Below are positions 46,190 through 55,741 of a stretch of DNA of 64,000 nucleotides, in pieces (positions within the stretch are counted from its first letter, which is position 1; every line of letters begins with the position of its first letter). The stretch spans positions 2,501,001 to 2,565,000 of the forward strand of contig NZ_LT859959.1 in the NCBI RefSeq assembly GCF_900176205.1, in the 5' to 3' direction. Position numbers and translations under genes: made by a program. Under the pieces are notes generated by a model that had not been told where the DNA came from, ran no database searches, and saw only the letters and a program-made list of their open reading frames with translations. This DNA is from Bradyrhizobium sp. ORS 285. Its GTDB lineage: Bacteria > Pseudomonadota > Alphaproteobacteria > Rhizobiales > Xanthobacteraceae.

Positions 46190-48211
46190 ATGCATGCGCC
46201 CGCGCAGCCCGGTGCCGGCGCGTCCGTAGCGTCAGCTCCCGCGCATCGCGAGGACATCGACTGGCTGCGCGCGATCGCGGTGCTCGCCGTCATCGGCTTC
46301 CATTTCGAGGCGCCGGCCATCTTCGGCGGCTTCGTCGGCGTCGACATCTTCTTCGTCATCTCCGGCTATCTGATCACCGGGATTATCGCCGCCGAGATGG
46401 CCAAGGGGCAGTTCTCGTTTGCCGGCTTCTATGAACGGCGCGTGCGGCGGCTGCTGCCGGCGCTCTATGTCATGGTGGCGTTTGCGGCGATCCCGGCATC
46501 CTGGGACATGCTGAGCTCCGAGCGCGCCGAGCTGTTCCGCTCGGCCATGGCCGTCGTCACCTTCACCTCGAACATCTTCTTCTGGCAGCAGTCCGGCTAT
46601 TTCGATCACGCCGCGGTGGAGAAGCCGCTGCTGCACACCTGGTCGCTCGCGGTCGAAGAGCAGCTCTATCTCGTGCTGCCCGTCGTGATCTGGGGTGTGT
46701 TGCGGATCGCGCGTGGCCGCCGGCTGGCGCTGCCGGTCACGCTGCTGCTCGCGGCCGGCTCGTTCGCGCTTGGCCTCATGCTGATGCGAGGAGGGGCATC
46801 CGCGGGTGCCTTCTTCCTCAGCCCGCCGCGCGCCTGGGAATTCCTGCTCGGCAGCCTCGTCGCCGTCTCGGGCCTGCCGGCTCCGCGGGCTGGCCTGGTC
46901 CAGCGCTCGGCGCGCGTGGTGTCGCTGCTGCTGATGGCGATCCCGATCCTGTCGCTGCGTCCGGGGCCGGGCTTTCCCGGCGTGAACGCCCTCGCGCCGT
47001 GCGTCGGCGCTGCGTTGTTCCTGTGGAGCGGCGTCGGTGTCGCCAACGTGCCGCGCAGCCTGCTGTCGCCGCTCAGTGTGGCCGCGTTCATCGGCCGGAT
47101 CTCCTATTCGCTCTATCTGTGGCATTGGCCGCTGTTTGTCTTTGCGCGCTTCGCCAAGCCCGGTCTGGCACTCGATGGCTGGGAGCGGGCGGTCCTGTTC
47201 GGACTGACGGTCGCCTTGGCCACGCTGTCCTGGCGCTTCATCGAGCAGCCGTTTCGGAAGCGCCAGCTCGCTACGACGCCGCGCGCGGCGTTCGGCCTCG
47301 CCGCACTCGCGAGCATCGTGCTGCTTGCCGGCAGCGCGACGGGCCTGCTGCGCGCCGGCGCCACCTCGGACGCGGACCGCACAGCCCAGCACCTCGATTC
47401 CTATAACGGTTACGACATGAAGCCGGTCTATCGTTACGGCAGCTGCTTCACGACGTCGGACGGACGCGTGCCGGAGGATTGCCTGCGGCCTGTGACCGGC
47501 AAGACCAATGTCCTGCTGTGGGGCGATAGCTTCGCGGCGCATTACTATCACGGCCTCAGGACTCATCTCGATCCGAACGCCGTCAACATCATGCAGGCGA
47601 CGCAGCCGACCTGCATGCCGACCTTCAGCGCGGAGACGCAGGGCGTCCCGGCCTGCCGCGCGCTCGCCGCGCAGATGCGCGACTATCTCGCCGCGAACCG
47701 GCCCGATCTCGTCGTGATGTCGGCGGACTGGCTCGAGGACGCGCGCCCGCCGCGCTTCGCCGGCATGGTTCGCGATCTCCGCCTGACCTTGGCTCGCCTG
47801 AGCGAGGCCGGCATTCCGGTGGTGCTGCTCGGTCCCGCCGTGCAATTCCGGGCCCGGCTGCCCTCCATGCTGGCCCGCGCCACCTTGCGCGGCGTGACGC
47901 CGGATCCCGCGGCCTTCGTGCGCTCTGACATCTTCGCGTTGGACCAGGCGATGCAAGCCGCGCTGCCGAGCGCCGAAGGGCTGTCCTACGTCTCGATCCT
48001 GTCCGCCGCCTGCTTGCAGCGTAGCTGCCCACTGATGGCGGGCGACGTCCCGTTGTCGTTCGACCATGCGCATCTGACGGCCGAGGGTTCTGTGCATCTG
48101 ATGAGCAAGGTCGCGCCGCTGATCCTACCGCGCGCGATGCTATCAGGCTCAGTTCAGCAGCCCGACGATCGCGCCCATCAGGCAGGTGGTGAGCGTGCCC
48201 GAGACGATTGA
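46190..48211 (+). CDS. Membrane O-acyltransferase (OafA/YrhL type) with SGNH domain
   Basis: About 673 residues. The first 370 form ten or so helices of the Acyltransferase_3 family, with the signature DIDWLRAIAVLAVIGFHFEAP and the His, then VDIFFVISGYLITG and EEQLYLVLPV. After a last helix comes an SGNH-type periplasmic domain (WGDSFAAHYYHGL near residue 455). It would acetylate a surface or secreted glycan. The start at 46190 is uncertain; a TTG at 46139 is also in frame. The last 63 bases overlap the convergent nucleoside transporter gene. Confidence 0.87.
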   Translation: MHAPAQPGAGASVASAPAHREDIDWLRAIAVLAVIGFHFEAPAIFGGFVGVDIFFVISGYLITGIIAAEMAKGQFSFAGFYERRVRRLLPALYVMVAFAAIPASWDMLSSERAELFRSAMAVVTFTSNIFFWQQSGYFDHAAVEKPLLHTWSLAVEEQLYLVLPVVIWGVLRIARGRRLALPVTLLLAAGSFALGLMLMRGGASAGAFFLSPPRAWEFLLGSLVAVSGLPAPRAGLVQRSARVVSLLLMAIPILSLRPGPGFPGVNALAPCVGAALFLWSGVGVANVPRSLLSPLSVAAFIGRISYSLYLWHWPLFVFARFAKPGLALDGWERAVLFGLTVALATLSWRFIEQPFRKRQLATTPRAAFGLAALASIVLLAGSATGLLRAGATSDADRTAQHLDSYNGYDMKPVYRYGSCFTTSDGRVPEDCLRPVTGKTNVLLWGDSFAAHYYHGLRTHLDPNAVNIMQATQPTCMPTFSAETQGVPACRALAAQMRDYLAANRPDLVVMSADWLEDARPPRFAGMVRDLRLTLARLSEAGIPVVLLGPAVQFRARLPSMLARATLRGVTPDPAAFVRSDIFALDQAMQAALPSAEGLSYVSILSAACLQRSCPLMAGDVPLSFDHAHLTAEGSVHLMSKVAPLILPRAMLSGSVQQPDDRAHQAGGERARDD

Positions 48212-49399
48212 CTTCAGCCCGAGCGCATTGATCTCGTCGCGCCGGGTCGGCGCCATGGTGCCGAGGCCGCCGATCATGATGCCGAGGCTGGCGAAGTTGG
48301 CGAAGCCGCAGAGCGCGTAAAGCATGATCAGCCGCGCGCGCGGGTCGAGCGCCGTGGCGTCGAGCTTGGACAACTCGACATAGGCGATCAGCTCGTTGAG
48401 CACCGTCTTAGTGCCCATCAGGCTGCCGGCGGTGACGGCCTCCGGCCAGGGCAGCCCCATCAGCCAGCATACAGGTGCCATGACCAGGCCGAGCAGGCGC
48501 TGCAGCGAGATCGCGGCGCCGCCGACCGCCGGCAGCAGTGACAGGATGGCGTTGGCGAGATGCACCAGCGCGACCAGCACCAGCAGCAGCGCGACGATGT
48601 TCATCAGGAGCTCGAGCCCGGCGCTGGTGCCCTTGACGATGGCGTCCATCGTCGAGGACGCCTGCATGTCGGGATCACCCAGCGCGCCGCCGGTGAGCTG
48701 CTTGGAGGTCTCGGGCACCATGATCAGGCTGATCAGGATCGATGCCGGCGCGCCGAGCACGGAGGCGATGACGAAATGCGCGGCGGCGTCGGGTATGAGC
48801 GGCGCAAGCAGCGTGGCGTAGAGCACCAGCACGGTGCCGGCGATGCCGGCCATGCCGCCGGTCATCACCAGGAACAACTCGCTGCGCGTCATCTGCGCGA
48901 GGTAGGGGCGAATGAACAGCGGTGCCTCGACCATGCCGAGGAAGACATTGGCGGCGGTGGAGAGGCCGACGGCGCCGCCGACGCCAAGGGTGCGCTCCAG
49001 CAGCCAGGCGAGCCCGCGCACCAGCGGCGGGAGCACGCGCCAATAGAACAACAGCGTGGTCAGCACGCTCATCACCAGCACGATCGGCAAGGCCTGGAAG
49101 GCCAGCACGAAATCGGCGCCGGGCGCCTTGAGGTCGAAGGGCAGGGTGCCGCCGCCGACATAGCCGAACACGAAGGAGGTGCCGGCACGCGACGCTGAGG
49201 CGATCGCGCCGACCGCGTCGTTGATGGCGCCGAAGGCCCGGGCGACCGTGGGCACCTTGAGCAGCACGAGCGCGGTGAGCAGCGTCACCACCAGGCCCAG
49301 CCCTGCCTGCTTCAGCGACACCGCGCGCCGGTTCTCGCCGAGCGCCCAGGCGATCGCGAGCAGCGCCACGATCCCGAACGCCGATTGCAGCTGCAGCAT
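48149..49399 (-). CDS. nupC: Concentrative nucleoside transporter
   Basis: A 416-residue H+- or Na+-driven nucleoside uptake protein of the CNT family: N-terminal helices, the nucleoside recognition part with LGMVEAPLFIRPYLAQMTRSELF and VMTGGMAGIAGTVL, then MGTKTVLNELIAYVEL and ALCGFANFASLGIMIGG. These are the conserved CNT motifs and the length is normal. It stands alone, convergent with the acyltransferase gene and divergent from the MFS gene, so control is probably local to 49400-49519. Confidence 0.93.
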   Translation of the reverse strand: MLQLQSAFGIVALLAIAWALGENRRAVSLKQAGLGLVVTLLTALVLLKVPTVARAFGAINDAVGAIASASRAGTSFVFGYVGGGTLPFDLKAPGADFVLAFQALPIVLVMSVLTTLLFYWRVLPPLVRGLAWLLERTLGVGGAVGLSTAANVFLGMVEAPLFIRPYLAQMTRSELFLVMTGGMAGIAGTVLVLYATLLAPLIPDAAAHFVIASVLGAPASILISLIMVPETSKQLTGGALGDPDMQASSTMDAIVKGTSAGLELLMNIVALLLVLVALVHLANAILSLLPAVGGAAISLQRLLGLVMAPVCWLMGLPWPEAVTAGSLMGTKTVLNELIAYVELSKLDATALDPRARLIMLYALCGFANFASLGIMIGGLGTMAPTRRDEINALGLKSIVSGTLTTCLMGAIVGLLN

Positions 49400-49519
49400 C
49401 AGATCCCCCGAACCCCCGTGTCATTATGAGCTGACGGAACAGCCCCGCGCAATGCCATGCGGCCATGCCCGGAGCTGCGATTGACAAGCGGATGAGCCTG
49501 CGTCACGCAGGGCGCCATC

Positions 49520-50746
49520 ATGTCGACCACCGCCCCGATCGGCGCGCAGGATCTCCTGAAGCAAGCCGCATTCCTGTTCTTCCTGTCGTCACGCAGCCTG
49601 TCGCGCTTCGCGAGCCAGATCGCCGCGGTGGCGATCGGCTGGCAGATCTACGATCTCACCGGGCGCGCCTTCGATCTCGGCATGGTCGGGCTGATCCAGT
49701 TTCTGCCGACGGCGCTGCTGGTGTTCGTGGCCGGCAGCGCCGCCGACCGCTATCGGCGCAAGCGCGTGGTGCAGCTCTGCCAGCTCGTCGAGGCGATCAC
49801 GGCGCTGTATCTGTGCTGGGGCGCGTATGCCGGCCAACTCGGCGAATTGCAACTGTTCGCGGCCGTGTTCGTGCTCGGTATTGCCGGCGCGTTCGAGAGT
49901 CCGGCGACGGCGGCGCTGCTGCCGCTGATCGCGCCGTCAGGCACGCTGCAGCGGGCCAGCGCGCTCTCGAGCGGCGCCGCGCAGCTTGCGACCATCGCCG
50001 GCCCCGCGATCGGCGGCTTCGCCTATGCGGTGGCGCCCGGGCTGCCCTACGGCATCATGATGCTGTTCTGGATCGGCGGCATGGCGCTGACCGGCCTGAT
50101 GCAGGTGCCGGATGACGTACCGGCCGAGCGGCGCGACGGCAGCAATGCCGATCTGTTCGCCGGCGTCCGCTTCATCCGTGCCAACCCGGCGATCCTCGGC
50201 ACCATCTCGCTCGACCTGTTCGCGGTGCTGCTCGGCGGCGTCACCGCGCTGCTGCCGATCTATGCGCGCGACATTCTTCAGACCGGACCGTTCGGGCTCG
50301 GCGTGCTGCGCGCGGCACCTGCGGTCGGCGCGCTGGCGATGACGGCGGTGCTGGCGCGCTACACCATCCGTCGGCGCGTCGGCCTGCGCATGTTCCAGGC
50401 GGTGATCGTGTTCGGTGCGGCAACTGTCGTATTCGCAGTCTCTCAGGTGATGTGGATCTCGGTCGCCGCGCTCGCGATCCTCGGCGCGGCGGACACGATC
50501 AGCGTCGTGATCCGCTTCTCGCTGGTGCAACTCGCGACGCCCAATGAGATGCGCGGCCGCGTCGGCGCGGTCAATTTCCTCTTCATCAACGCCTCCAACC
50601 AGCTCGGCCAGTTCGAGAGCGGCGTCACCGCCGCGCTGTTCGGTGCGATGCCTTCCGCCATTCTCGGCGGCCTCGGCACCATCGCGATCGCGCTGGCGTG
50701 GATGAAGCTGTTTCCCGAACTGCGGAAGGTGGAGCGGCTGGAGTAG
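49520..50746 (+). CDS. MFS transporter (MFS_3, enterobactin-exporter-like)
   Basis: A 408-residue major facilitator protein with twelve predicted helices. It shows FASQIAAVAIGWQIYDLTGRAFDLG at the first helices, the loop motif GSAADRYRRKRV between helices 2 and 3 and the second-half counterpart near helix 8. The family includes exporters of siderophores and drugs; no siderophore genes are near, so the substrate is unknown. Confidence 0.88.
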   Translation: MSTTAPIGAQDLLKQAAFLFFLSSRSLSRFASQIAAVAIGWQIYDLTGRAFDLGMVGLIQFLPTALLVFVAGSAADRYRRKRVVQLCQLVEAITALYLCWGAYAGQLGELQLFAAVFVLGIAGAFESPATAALLPLIAPSGTLQRASALSSGAAQLATIAGPAIGGFAYAVAPGLPYGIMMLFWIGGMALTGLMQVPDDVPAERRDGSNADLFAGVRFIRANPAILGTISLDLFAVLLGGVTALLPIYARDILQTGPFGLGVLRAAPAVGALAMTAVLARYTIRRRVGLRMFQAVIVFGAATVVFAVSQVMWISVAALAILGAADTISVVIRFSLVQLATPNEMRGRVGAVNFLFINASNQLGQFESGVTAALFGAMPSAILGGLGTIAIALAWMKLFPELRKVERLE

Positions 50747-50908
50747 GCGCGGGCTCCTCGATCGGGCGTGTTCCCGGATGAGCCTCAGTGGAACAGCCTG
50801 AGGTTCGATGACGTAGAGTTTGCAACTGGACGAAGCGAAGCTCCGATGGTAGCTCGATCATCATGGGACAAGCCGATAGGCCTGTCTTATGGGGTGGGGG
50901 ACGTTTCC

Positions 50909-51520
50909 ATGGGTGGATCTTCGATGCCGTCGGCGGACGTTGCGCCGGCGCGGCAGATGCCGACGCGTGTCGCGCGAGATCGGCTGTTGCAGCTTCCGGG
51001 CCTTCTGATGCTGTTGCTGCTCGCGGGATGCGCCAGCGCAGCAGCGCCTTCGCCTCAGGCCGACGCCGGGCAACCGGCTGCGCCGACGAACGACCTGTCC
51101 AAGCGGGACTCGCGCGCCGTGGCAGCGTCGACAGCGGCAGATCCCTCATTGCCACGGCGGCGTGAAGCCATTGCGCGGGCTCTGGAGGAGCATCTGGGCT
51201 ACCGCACCTGGTTGGACGATGGTGCGCCGCGCCTGTCCGAGGCGAAGTTCTCCGGACCATTCGAGTATGGCGGCGGTCCATTCGAGTCCAAGCGCATCAC
51301 GATCTACTGCGTGTCGGCCAAGCTCGAGCTGCCGCTCATCCCGACGACACGGGTCACCGTGGTGCATTTCGAGCCGGGCGAAGGTGGCCGGGAAAAGATG
51401 GAGTTTGTCGTGGCGATGAACCACACTCCAAAAGGGTGCATGCTCGCCAAGTACGAGCCGTTTCCCGAGCTCGAGCGGGCGCGCGAACAGCGGCGGCAGA
51501 AGCTGGGGAAGCCCGCTTAG
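50909..51520 (+). CDS. Lipoprotein of unknown function
   Basis: About 203 residues: an N-terminal stretch with a lipobox LLAGC at the end of a Leu-rich segment, then a disordered Ala/Pro/Asp-rich linker and a C-terminal domain of about 110 residues containing EEHLGYRTWLDDG and FEPGEGGREKMEFVVAMNHTP. Starts at 50909 (after GGGGGA) and 50957 (shorter signal peptide) are both plausible. It would sit on the periplasmic face of a membrane. The family is not recognised. It ends in a four-base overlap with the convergent gene. Confidence 0.68.
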   Translation: MGGSSMPSADVAPARQMPTRVARDRLLQLPGLLMLLLLAGCASAAAPSPQADAGQPAAPTNDLSKRDSRAVAASTAADPSLPRRREAIARALEEHLGYRTWLDDGAPRLSEAKFSGPFEYGGGPFESKRITIYCVSAKLELPLIPTTRVTVVHFEPGEGGREKMEFVVAMNHTPKGCMLAKYEPFPELERAREQRRQKLGKPA

Positions 51521-52791
51521 CCTGCCGCGATGCGCGCGTCGAGTTGCACGGTTCGGGCCGGCGCGAACAACTGCCAGCCGAGATAGATCGCAAAGGCCGG
51601 GGCAATCAGGCCCGGGCCGGGCACCTGGATGTTGCCGAACAGAAGCTGCAGCGCCGGGAGCCAGAACGCCAGTTGCGCGAACCTGCGGCCCGCATTGTCC
51701 AAGGCCCCGGTCGCGATCAGCGCCACGGCCGCGCAGGTCAGCGGCAGCACGTCGTAGATCCCCATGTAGGGCGAGGCGGAGATCGTGCAGGCCAGGAAGA
51801 AGGCCCGGAGCACGGCCGGATCGGCATCGCGACGATAGCGGAAGACCGCGAACACGCCCGCCGCAGCACTCAGTGCTGCGATGGTCTGGATCGCCTCCGC
51901 CAGGCGATCGCCAAGAAGTCCCCGGAAGTTCATGAACACGGAGGCGTGGAACGGCACGGCAATGCCGCGGGGATCGCGCAGCACCTCCGTCATGGTCGGA
52001 AGCCCCTTGGCGATGTAGTCGCTCCAGGCGTGCAGCCCGCCGATGCCGACGCTGCCGGCAAACAGGACGAGCGCAGTGAGCGTCGCATAGCCGATCACGC
52101 GCCACTGGCCGGACGCGACGAGCATCACCGGGAATAGCAGGCCGAGCTGCGGCTTCACCGTGAGCAGGCCGATCAGGAGGCCGGTCAGCGCAGGCCGCTG
52201 CGCGGGCGAGGCGAGCGCGCCGAACAACAAAGCGGTGGTCAGGAACGAGCTCTGGCCCGACAGCAGGCACATCATGGCGGCCGGCGAGATCGCAACGATC
52301 AGCAGCGCCCGCCGGTCGGGAAACGCCCGCCGGCAGCCATAGTAGAAGGCGAGCAGGCCGAGCGCGAGCCAGCAGGCGAGCGCCGGCAGATAGGGCAGCA
52401 GCCCGAACGGCGCCATCACCACCAACGCGTTGGGCGGGTTGGGCACGTTCTGGCCGGGATAGTCAGGCCCGAGAAATGCCGACAGCGCATCGTTGTAGAC
52501 AGCGACATCGTAGAAGCGCGACGGGTCGGGCGTGAACGCCGCCCGCCCATACATCCAGAAATTGAGGAAGTCGCGACCGACGACCAAGGTCGTGGCGTCG
52601 CGGGGGAACGGCTGAAACCATTGCGCCGTACAGACATAGGCGAGGAGGGTCAGCGCGAACATGATCGCGCCCGGCCACAACAGGCTTTGCAGCATCGCGC
52701 GATCGGCCTCATCCGGGGCCGAGGGAGCGAGGCGGGCGAGCCATTGCCTGATGTCGCTGAGTGAACGAGGGGAGCGCGTCGAATGTCGCAT
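51517..52791 (-). CDS. GT87/DUF2029-type membrane glycosyltransferase
   Basis: A 424-residue polytopic protein with about ten helices. The FLNFWMYGRAAFTPDPSRFYD region with acidic residues in the first large loop and the NPPNALVVMAPFGLLPYLPA segment match DUF2029 (GT87), related to polyprenyl-phosphate-dependent mannosyltransferases. It would work with a polyprenyl-linked sugar in the periplasm. The start at 52791 is preferred over a longer frame. It is monocistronic, convergent with the lipoprotein gene. The substrate is unknown. Confidence 0.85.
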   Translation of the reverse strand: MRHSTRSPRSLSDIRQWLARLAPSAPDEADRAMLQSLLWPGAIMFALTLLAYVCTAQWFQPFPRDATTLVVGRDFLNFWMYGRAAFTPDPSRFYDVAVYNDALSAFLGPDYPGQNVPNPPNALVVMAPFGLLPYLPALACWLALGLLAFYYGCRRAFPDRRALLIVAISPAAMMCLLSGQSSFLTTALLFGALASPAQRPALTGLLIGLLTVKPQLGLLFPVMLVASGQWRVIGYATLTALVLFAGSVGIGGLHAWSDYIAKGLPTMTEVLRDPRGIAVPFHASVFMNFRGLLGDRLAEAIQTIAALSAAAGVFAVFRYRRDADPAVLRAFFLACTISASPYMGIYDVLPLTCAAVALIATGALDNAGRRFAQLAFWLPALQLLFGNIQVPGPGLIAPAFAIYLGWQLFAPARTVQLDARIAAG

Positions 52792-52946
52792 CGCGTATCC
52801 GGTTCGTGCCGCTGCGGGTGCAGCCTCCCGGACAGGTAGAAAAATCGGATTAAAATACCATTGAGGTAGGAGAGGAAATTGATCTGCGCGTGCGGATCGC
52901 GCAGCCCGGGTCATCGTGCCAGCCCGGGCTGCGAGGGTCCGAGGGG

Positions 52947-53699
52947 CTAGCCGCGGCCGACGAACGGCATCTTGGTCGCCATCACGGTGATGAACAGGAC
53001 GTTGGCGCTGAGCGGCAGGCCGGACATGTAGACGACGGCGTCGGCGACGGCCTTCACGTCCATGCGCGGCTCCGGCATCATGCGGCCGTCCGGCTGCAGC
53101 ACGCCGCCGACCATGCGCTCGGTCATCGGCGTCTCGGCGTTGCCGATGTCGATCTGGCCGACCGCGATGTCATAGGCACGGCCATCGAGGTTCGAGGCCT
53201 TTGTCAGGCCGGTGATGGCGTGCTTGGTGGAGGTGTAGGGCGAGGACAACGGCCGCGGTGCATGCGCCGAGATCGAGCCGTTGTTGATGATGCGGCCGCC
53301 GCGCGGATTCTGGTCCTTCATGATGCGGAAGGCGTGCTGCGTGCACAGAAACGGGGCGGTGAGGTTGGTGGCCACCACCGACTGCCACTGCTCCATGGTG
53401 AGATCTTCGAACGGCACCGGCGGCGCGCCCATGCCGGCATTGTTGAAGAGGACGTCGAGCCGGCCATAGGTTGTCTTCACGGTATCGAACAGCGCCGCGA
53501 TCGAGGCGGGGTCCATCATGTCGGCCGAGACAGGGAGGCTCATGCCGGCGGGCCCGAGCTTGGCCGTTTCCTCCAGCATCTCCTTGCGGCGGCCGGCGAG
53601 AACGACGGTGAAGCCTGCGTTCATCAGCGCCAGCGATGTGGCGCGGCCAACGCCGGTGCCTGCGCCCGTCACCAGCGCGATCTTGTTTGCTTCAGCCAT
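52947..53699 (-). CDS. Short-chain dehydrogenase/reductase
   Basis: A 250-residue Rossmann enzyme: [13 protein letters not shown] for NAD(P), NNAGMG, the active-site Ser in [10 protein letters not shown] and Tyr/Lys in [15 protein letters not shown]. It probably oxidises or reduces a small alcohol or ketone. It lies 46 bp downstream of the Anbu protease gene on the same strand, so it may be cotranscribed with that operon, though a biochemical link is not obvious. Confidence 0.9.
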   Translation of the reverse strand: MAEANKIALVTGAGTGVGRATSLALMNAGFTVVLAGRRKEMLEETAKLGPAGMSLPVSADMMDPASIAALFDTVKTTYGRLDVLFNNAGMGAPPVPFEDLTMEQWQSVVATNLTAPFLCTQHAFRIMKDQNPRGGRIINNGSISAHAPRPLSSPYTSTKHAITGLTKASNLDGRAYDIAVGQIDIGNAETPMTERMVGGVLQPDGRMMPEPRMDVKAVADAVVYMSGLPLSANVLFITVMATKMPFVGRG

Positions 53700-53745
53700 G
53701 TTTCCTCACCTTTTCACGTTTTGCAGTTTTGAGCGGTGTGAAGCG

Positions 53746-54504
53746 TCAGTGCTTCACCTCGCTCTGAGTTTTATAGGGCGGCCGTGGGATGTTGTTATGC
53801 GCCGCGCGCAGGGCCGCCGACCAGCGCGAGCGGAGGTCGTGGAAATAGGGCTCGCCGGCCTCGATGCGATGATTGAGGTCGGCCTCGCACGCGTCAGCGC
53901 GCACCACGAGCACGTCGATCGGCAGGCCGACGCCGAGATTGGAGCGCATCGTCGAATCCATCGAGATCAGACCCGTCTTGAGCGCCTCGTAGAGCTCGAC
54001 GTCGTAATGCATCGCGCGGTCGAGCACCGGCTTGCCGTATTTGTGCTCGCCGATCTGCAAATAGGGCGTGTCGGTGGTGCATTCGATGAAGTTGCCGGCG
54101 GTGTAGACCATGAACAGCCGCATCCGCGAGCCCCGGATCTGGCCGCCGAACAGGAAGGACACGTCGAACGAGATGTCCTCGGCCTTCAGCGCCGGGCCCT
54201 CGGTCGCATGCACCATGCGGATCGCCTTGCCGATGCGCTGCGCCGCCTGGAACATGGTCGGCGCGTTCATCAGCGTCTCAACCTCGCCGGTCTCCGGGTC
54301 TTCCATGCCCTCGGTCAGGGTCGACAGCACGGATTGGCTGATGGCGAGATTGCCGGCGCTGGCGACGGCCACGATGCGCTCGCCGGGATTGGAGAAGATG
54401 TGCAGCTTGCGGAAGGTCGAGACGTTGTCGAGACCGGCATTGGTCCGGGTGTCCGCGATCATGACGAGCCCGTCACGCACCAGAATTCCGCAGCAATAGG
54501 TCAT
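53746..54504 (-). CDS. Anbu (ancestral beta subunit) proteasome-like protease
   Basis: A 252-residue member of the proteasome Ntn-hydrolase superfamily. It starts MTYCCGILVRDGLVMIADTRTNAGLDN, where Thr2 would be the N-terminal nucleophile after Met removal, followed by STFRKLHIF and the Asp/Lys residues of the family. Anbu forms helical or ring-like oligomers in the cytoplasm; its substrates are unclear. It follows genes for a transglutaminase-like protein, an alpha-E protein and a circularly permuted ATP-grasp enzyme, the conserved Anbu context. Confidence 0.92.
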   Translation of the reverse strand: MTYCCGILVRDGLVMIADTRTNAGLDNVSTFRKLHIFSNPGERIVAVASAGNLAISQSVLSTLTEGMEDPETGEVETLMNAPTMFQAAQRIGKAIRMVHATEGPALKAEDISFDVSFLFGGQIRGSRMRLFMVYTAGNFIECTTDTPYLQIGEHKYGKPVLDRAMHYDVELYEALKTGLISMDSTMRSNLGVGLPIDVLVVRADACEADLNHRIEAGEPYFHDLRSRWSAALRAAHNNIPRPPYKTQSEVKH

Positions 54505-54610
54505 CGTCTTCCCCTCGAGCCAGAGCGCGAATTAGTAGCGAAAATCGGTGGCGCGTCCAACCCTGACGACATGGCTGTGGCCCCGGCGAGCGGCCGCTCC
54601 ACAAGAGGTC

Positions 54611-54714
54611 GTCATCCCGGGGCGGCGCACAGCGACGAGTCCGGAATCCATTTTTCCGCGCGTTCTGCCGCGCGAGGGATTCCGGGCTGGCGCTGCGCGC
54701 GCCCCGGAATGACA
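54611..54714. repeat. Dispersed palindromic repeat (GTCATCCCGG family) inside the Anbu operon
   Basis: Begins GTCATCCCGGGGC and ends GCGCCCCGGAATGAC, with inner arms TCCGGAATCCA and GGATTCCGGGC. It fills the gap between the transglutaminase and Anbu genes. Confidence 0.8.
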
Positions 54715-54745
54715 CCGTTGCGGAGTTACGGGCGCGTTCCGGACT

Positions 54746-55594
54746 TCAGGACTGGCGCTGGGACTGTGATTGCGATTGGCCGCCGCGGCCGACCTGCTCG
54801 ACCTTCACCTTCACGGTGAGCGTTTCGGAGCCGCCGCCATAGCGGGTGCCGCGCACCGGTGCCGCGCCGAGATAATCCAGCCCGATGGCGACCCGGACAT
54901 GCGCGTCGGTGGAGCAGATGCAGTTGGCGGCGTCGAATCCGACCCAGCCGAGATCAGGCACATACGCTTCGGCCCAGGCATGGCCGGCGTCCTGGTGCAC
55001 CGCACCATCCGAGCGCAGGAAATGGCCCGAGATGAATCGCGCGGGGATTCCTGCCGCGCGGGCGCAGGCGATGAAGATATGCGCGTAATCCTGGCAGACG
55101 CCACGCTTGAGCGCGAAGGCCTCCGCCGCCGAGGTGCCGCTGTGCGTCGGGTTCTCGTCGAAGGTCATGTGCTCGTAGACCTGCATCATCAGGGTGTGCA
55201 GGAAGCCGAGCACGTCGCTCTCGGATTCCGCGCGCAGGTCGCGGACGATCGTTGTCATCGCGGCATTGGCGGTCGTGAGCGGGGTGGTGCGCAGGAAGAA
55301 TCCCGGCGGAAACCGTTCATCGGCGCCCTTCAGCACGCCACCGGTGTCGTGCGTCTCGACCAGCCCTTCGGCGGTGATGGTGAGGTCCTCGAGCGCGCCG
55401 TGGGTGATGACGTGCGTGACATTGCCGAACGCGTCCTCGTGCATGTCGAGGCGGGAGTCGGTCGAGACGTCGATCTGCCACTCCGCGACATACTGGCCGT
55501 CATGGCTGCCTGGCGTCATGCGCAGGATCTGGATGACGCCGGTGGCCGCCGGCTCGTAGCGGTAGGTGGTGGAATGGGAGATACGCAGGCGCAT
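54746..55594 (-). CDS. Transglutaminase-like protein of the Anbu operon
   Basis: A 282-residue protein. The N-terminal beta-rich domain begins MRLRISHSTTYRYEPAATGVIQ, and the transglutaminase core has Cys in LKRGVCQDYAHIF, His in GHAWAEAYVP and Asp in GWVGFDAAN, a complete Cys-His-Asp triad. It may act as a peptidase or as an amide-forming enzyme. It is the third gene of the operon, after the ATP-grasp and alpha-E proteins. The last 20 residues are Gln/Ser-rich. Confidence 0.92.
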   Translation of the reverse strand: MRLRISHSTTYRYEPAATGVIQILRMTPGSHDGQYVAEWQIDVSTDSRLDMHEDAFGNVTHVITHGALEDLTITAEGLVETHDTGGVLKGADERFPPGFFLRTTPLTTANAAMTTIVRDLRAESESDVLGFLHTLMMQVYEHMTFDENPTHSGTSAAEAFALKRGVCQDYAHIFIACARAAGIPARFISGHFLRSDGAVHQDAGHAWAEAYVPDLGWVGFDAANCICSTDAHVRVAIGLDYLGAAPVRGTRYGGGSETLTVKVKVEQVGRGGQSQSQSQRQS

Positions 55595-55741
55595 GGCGGT
55601 CGATCGGGCTTGTGAGGTGGCTTACCGCGGTAGCTCGTTTCACCTGCCCAAAAAAGGGCAGGCCAGTCGTTGGCTGGATCGACGAGCGACACGGGTCCCC
55701 AGGAGTGGTCTTGCGGCCACAGTTCCCGGCAGCGGCGCCTG

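Noticed and set aside
46232..48097. 621-codon open frame on the minus strand
   Set aside because: Fully antisense to the acyltransferase gene; composition Gln/Arg/His-rich.
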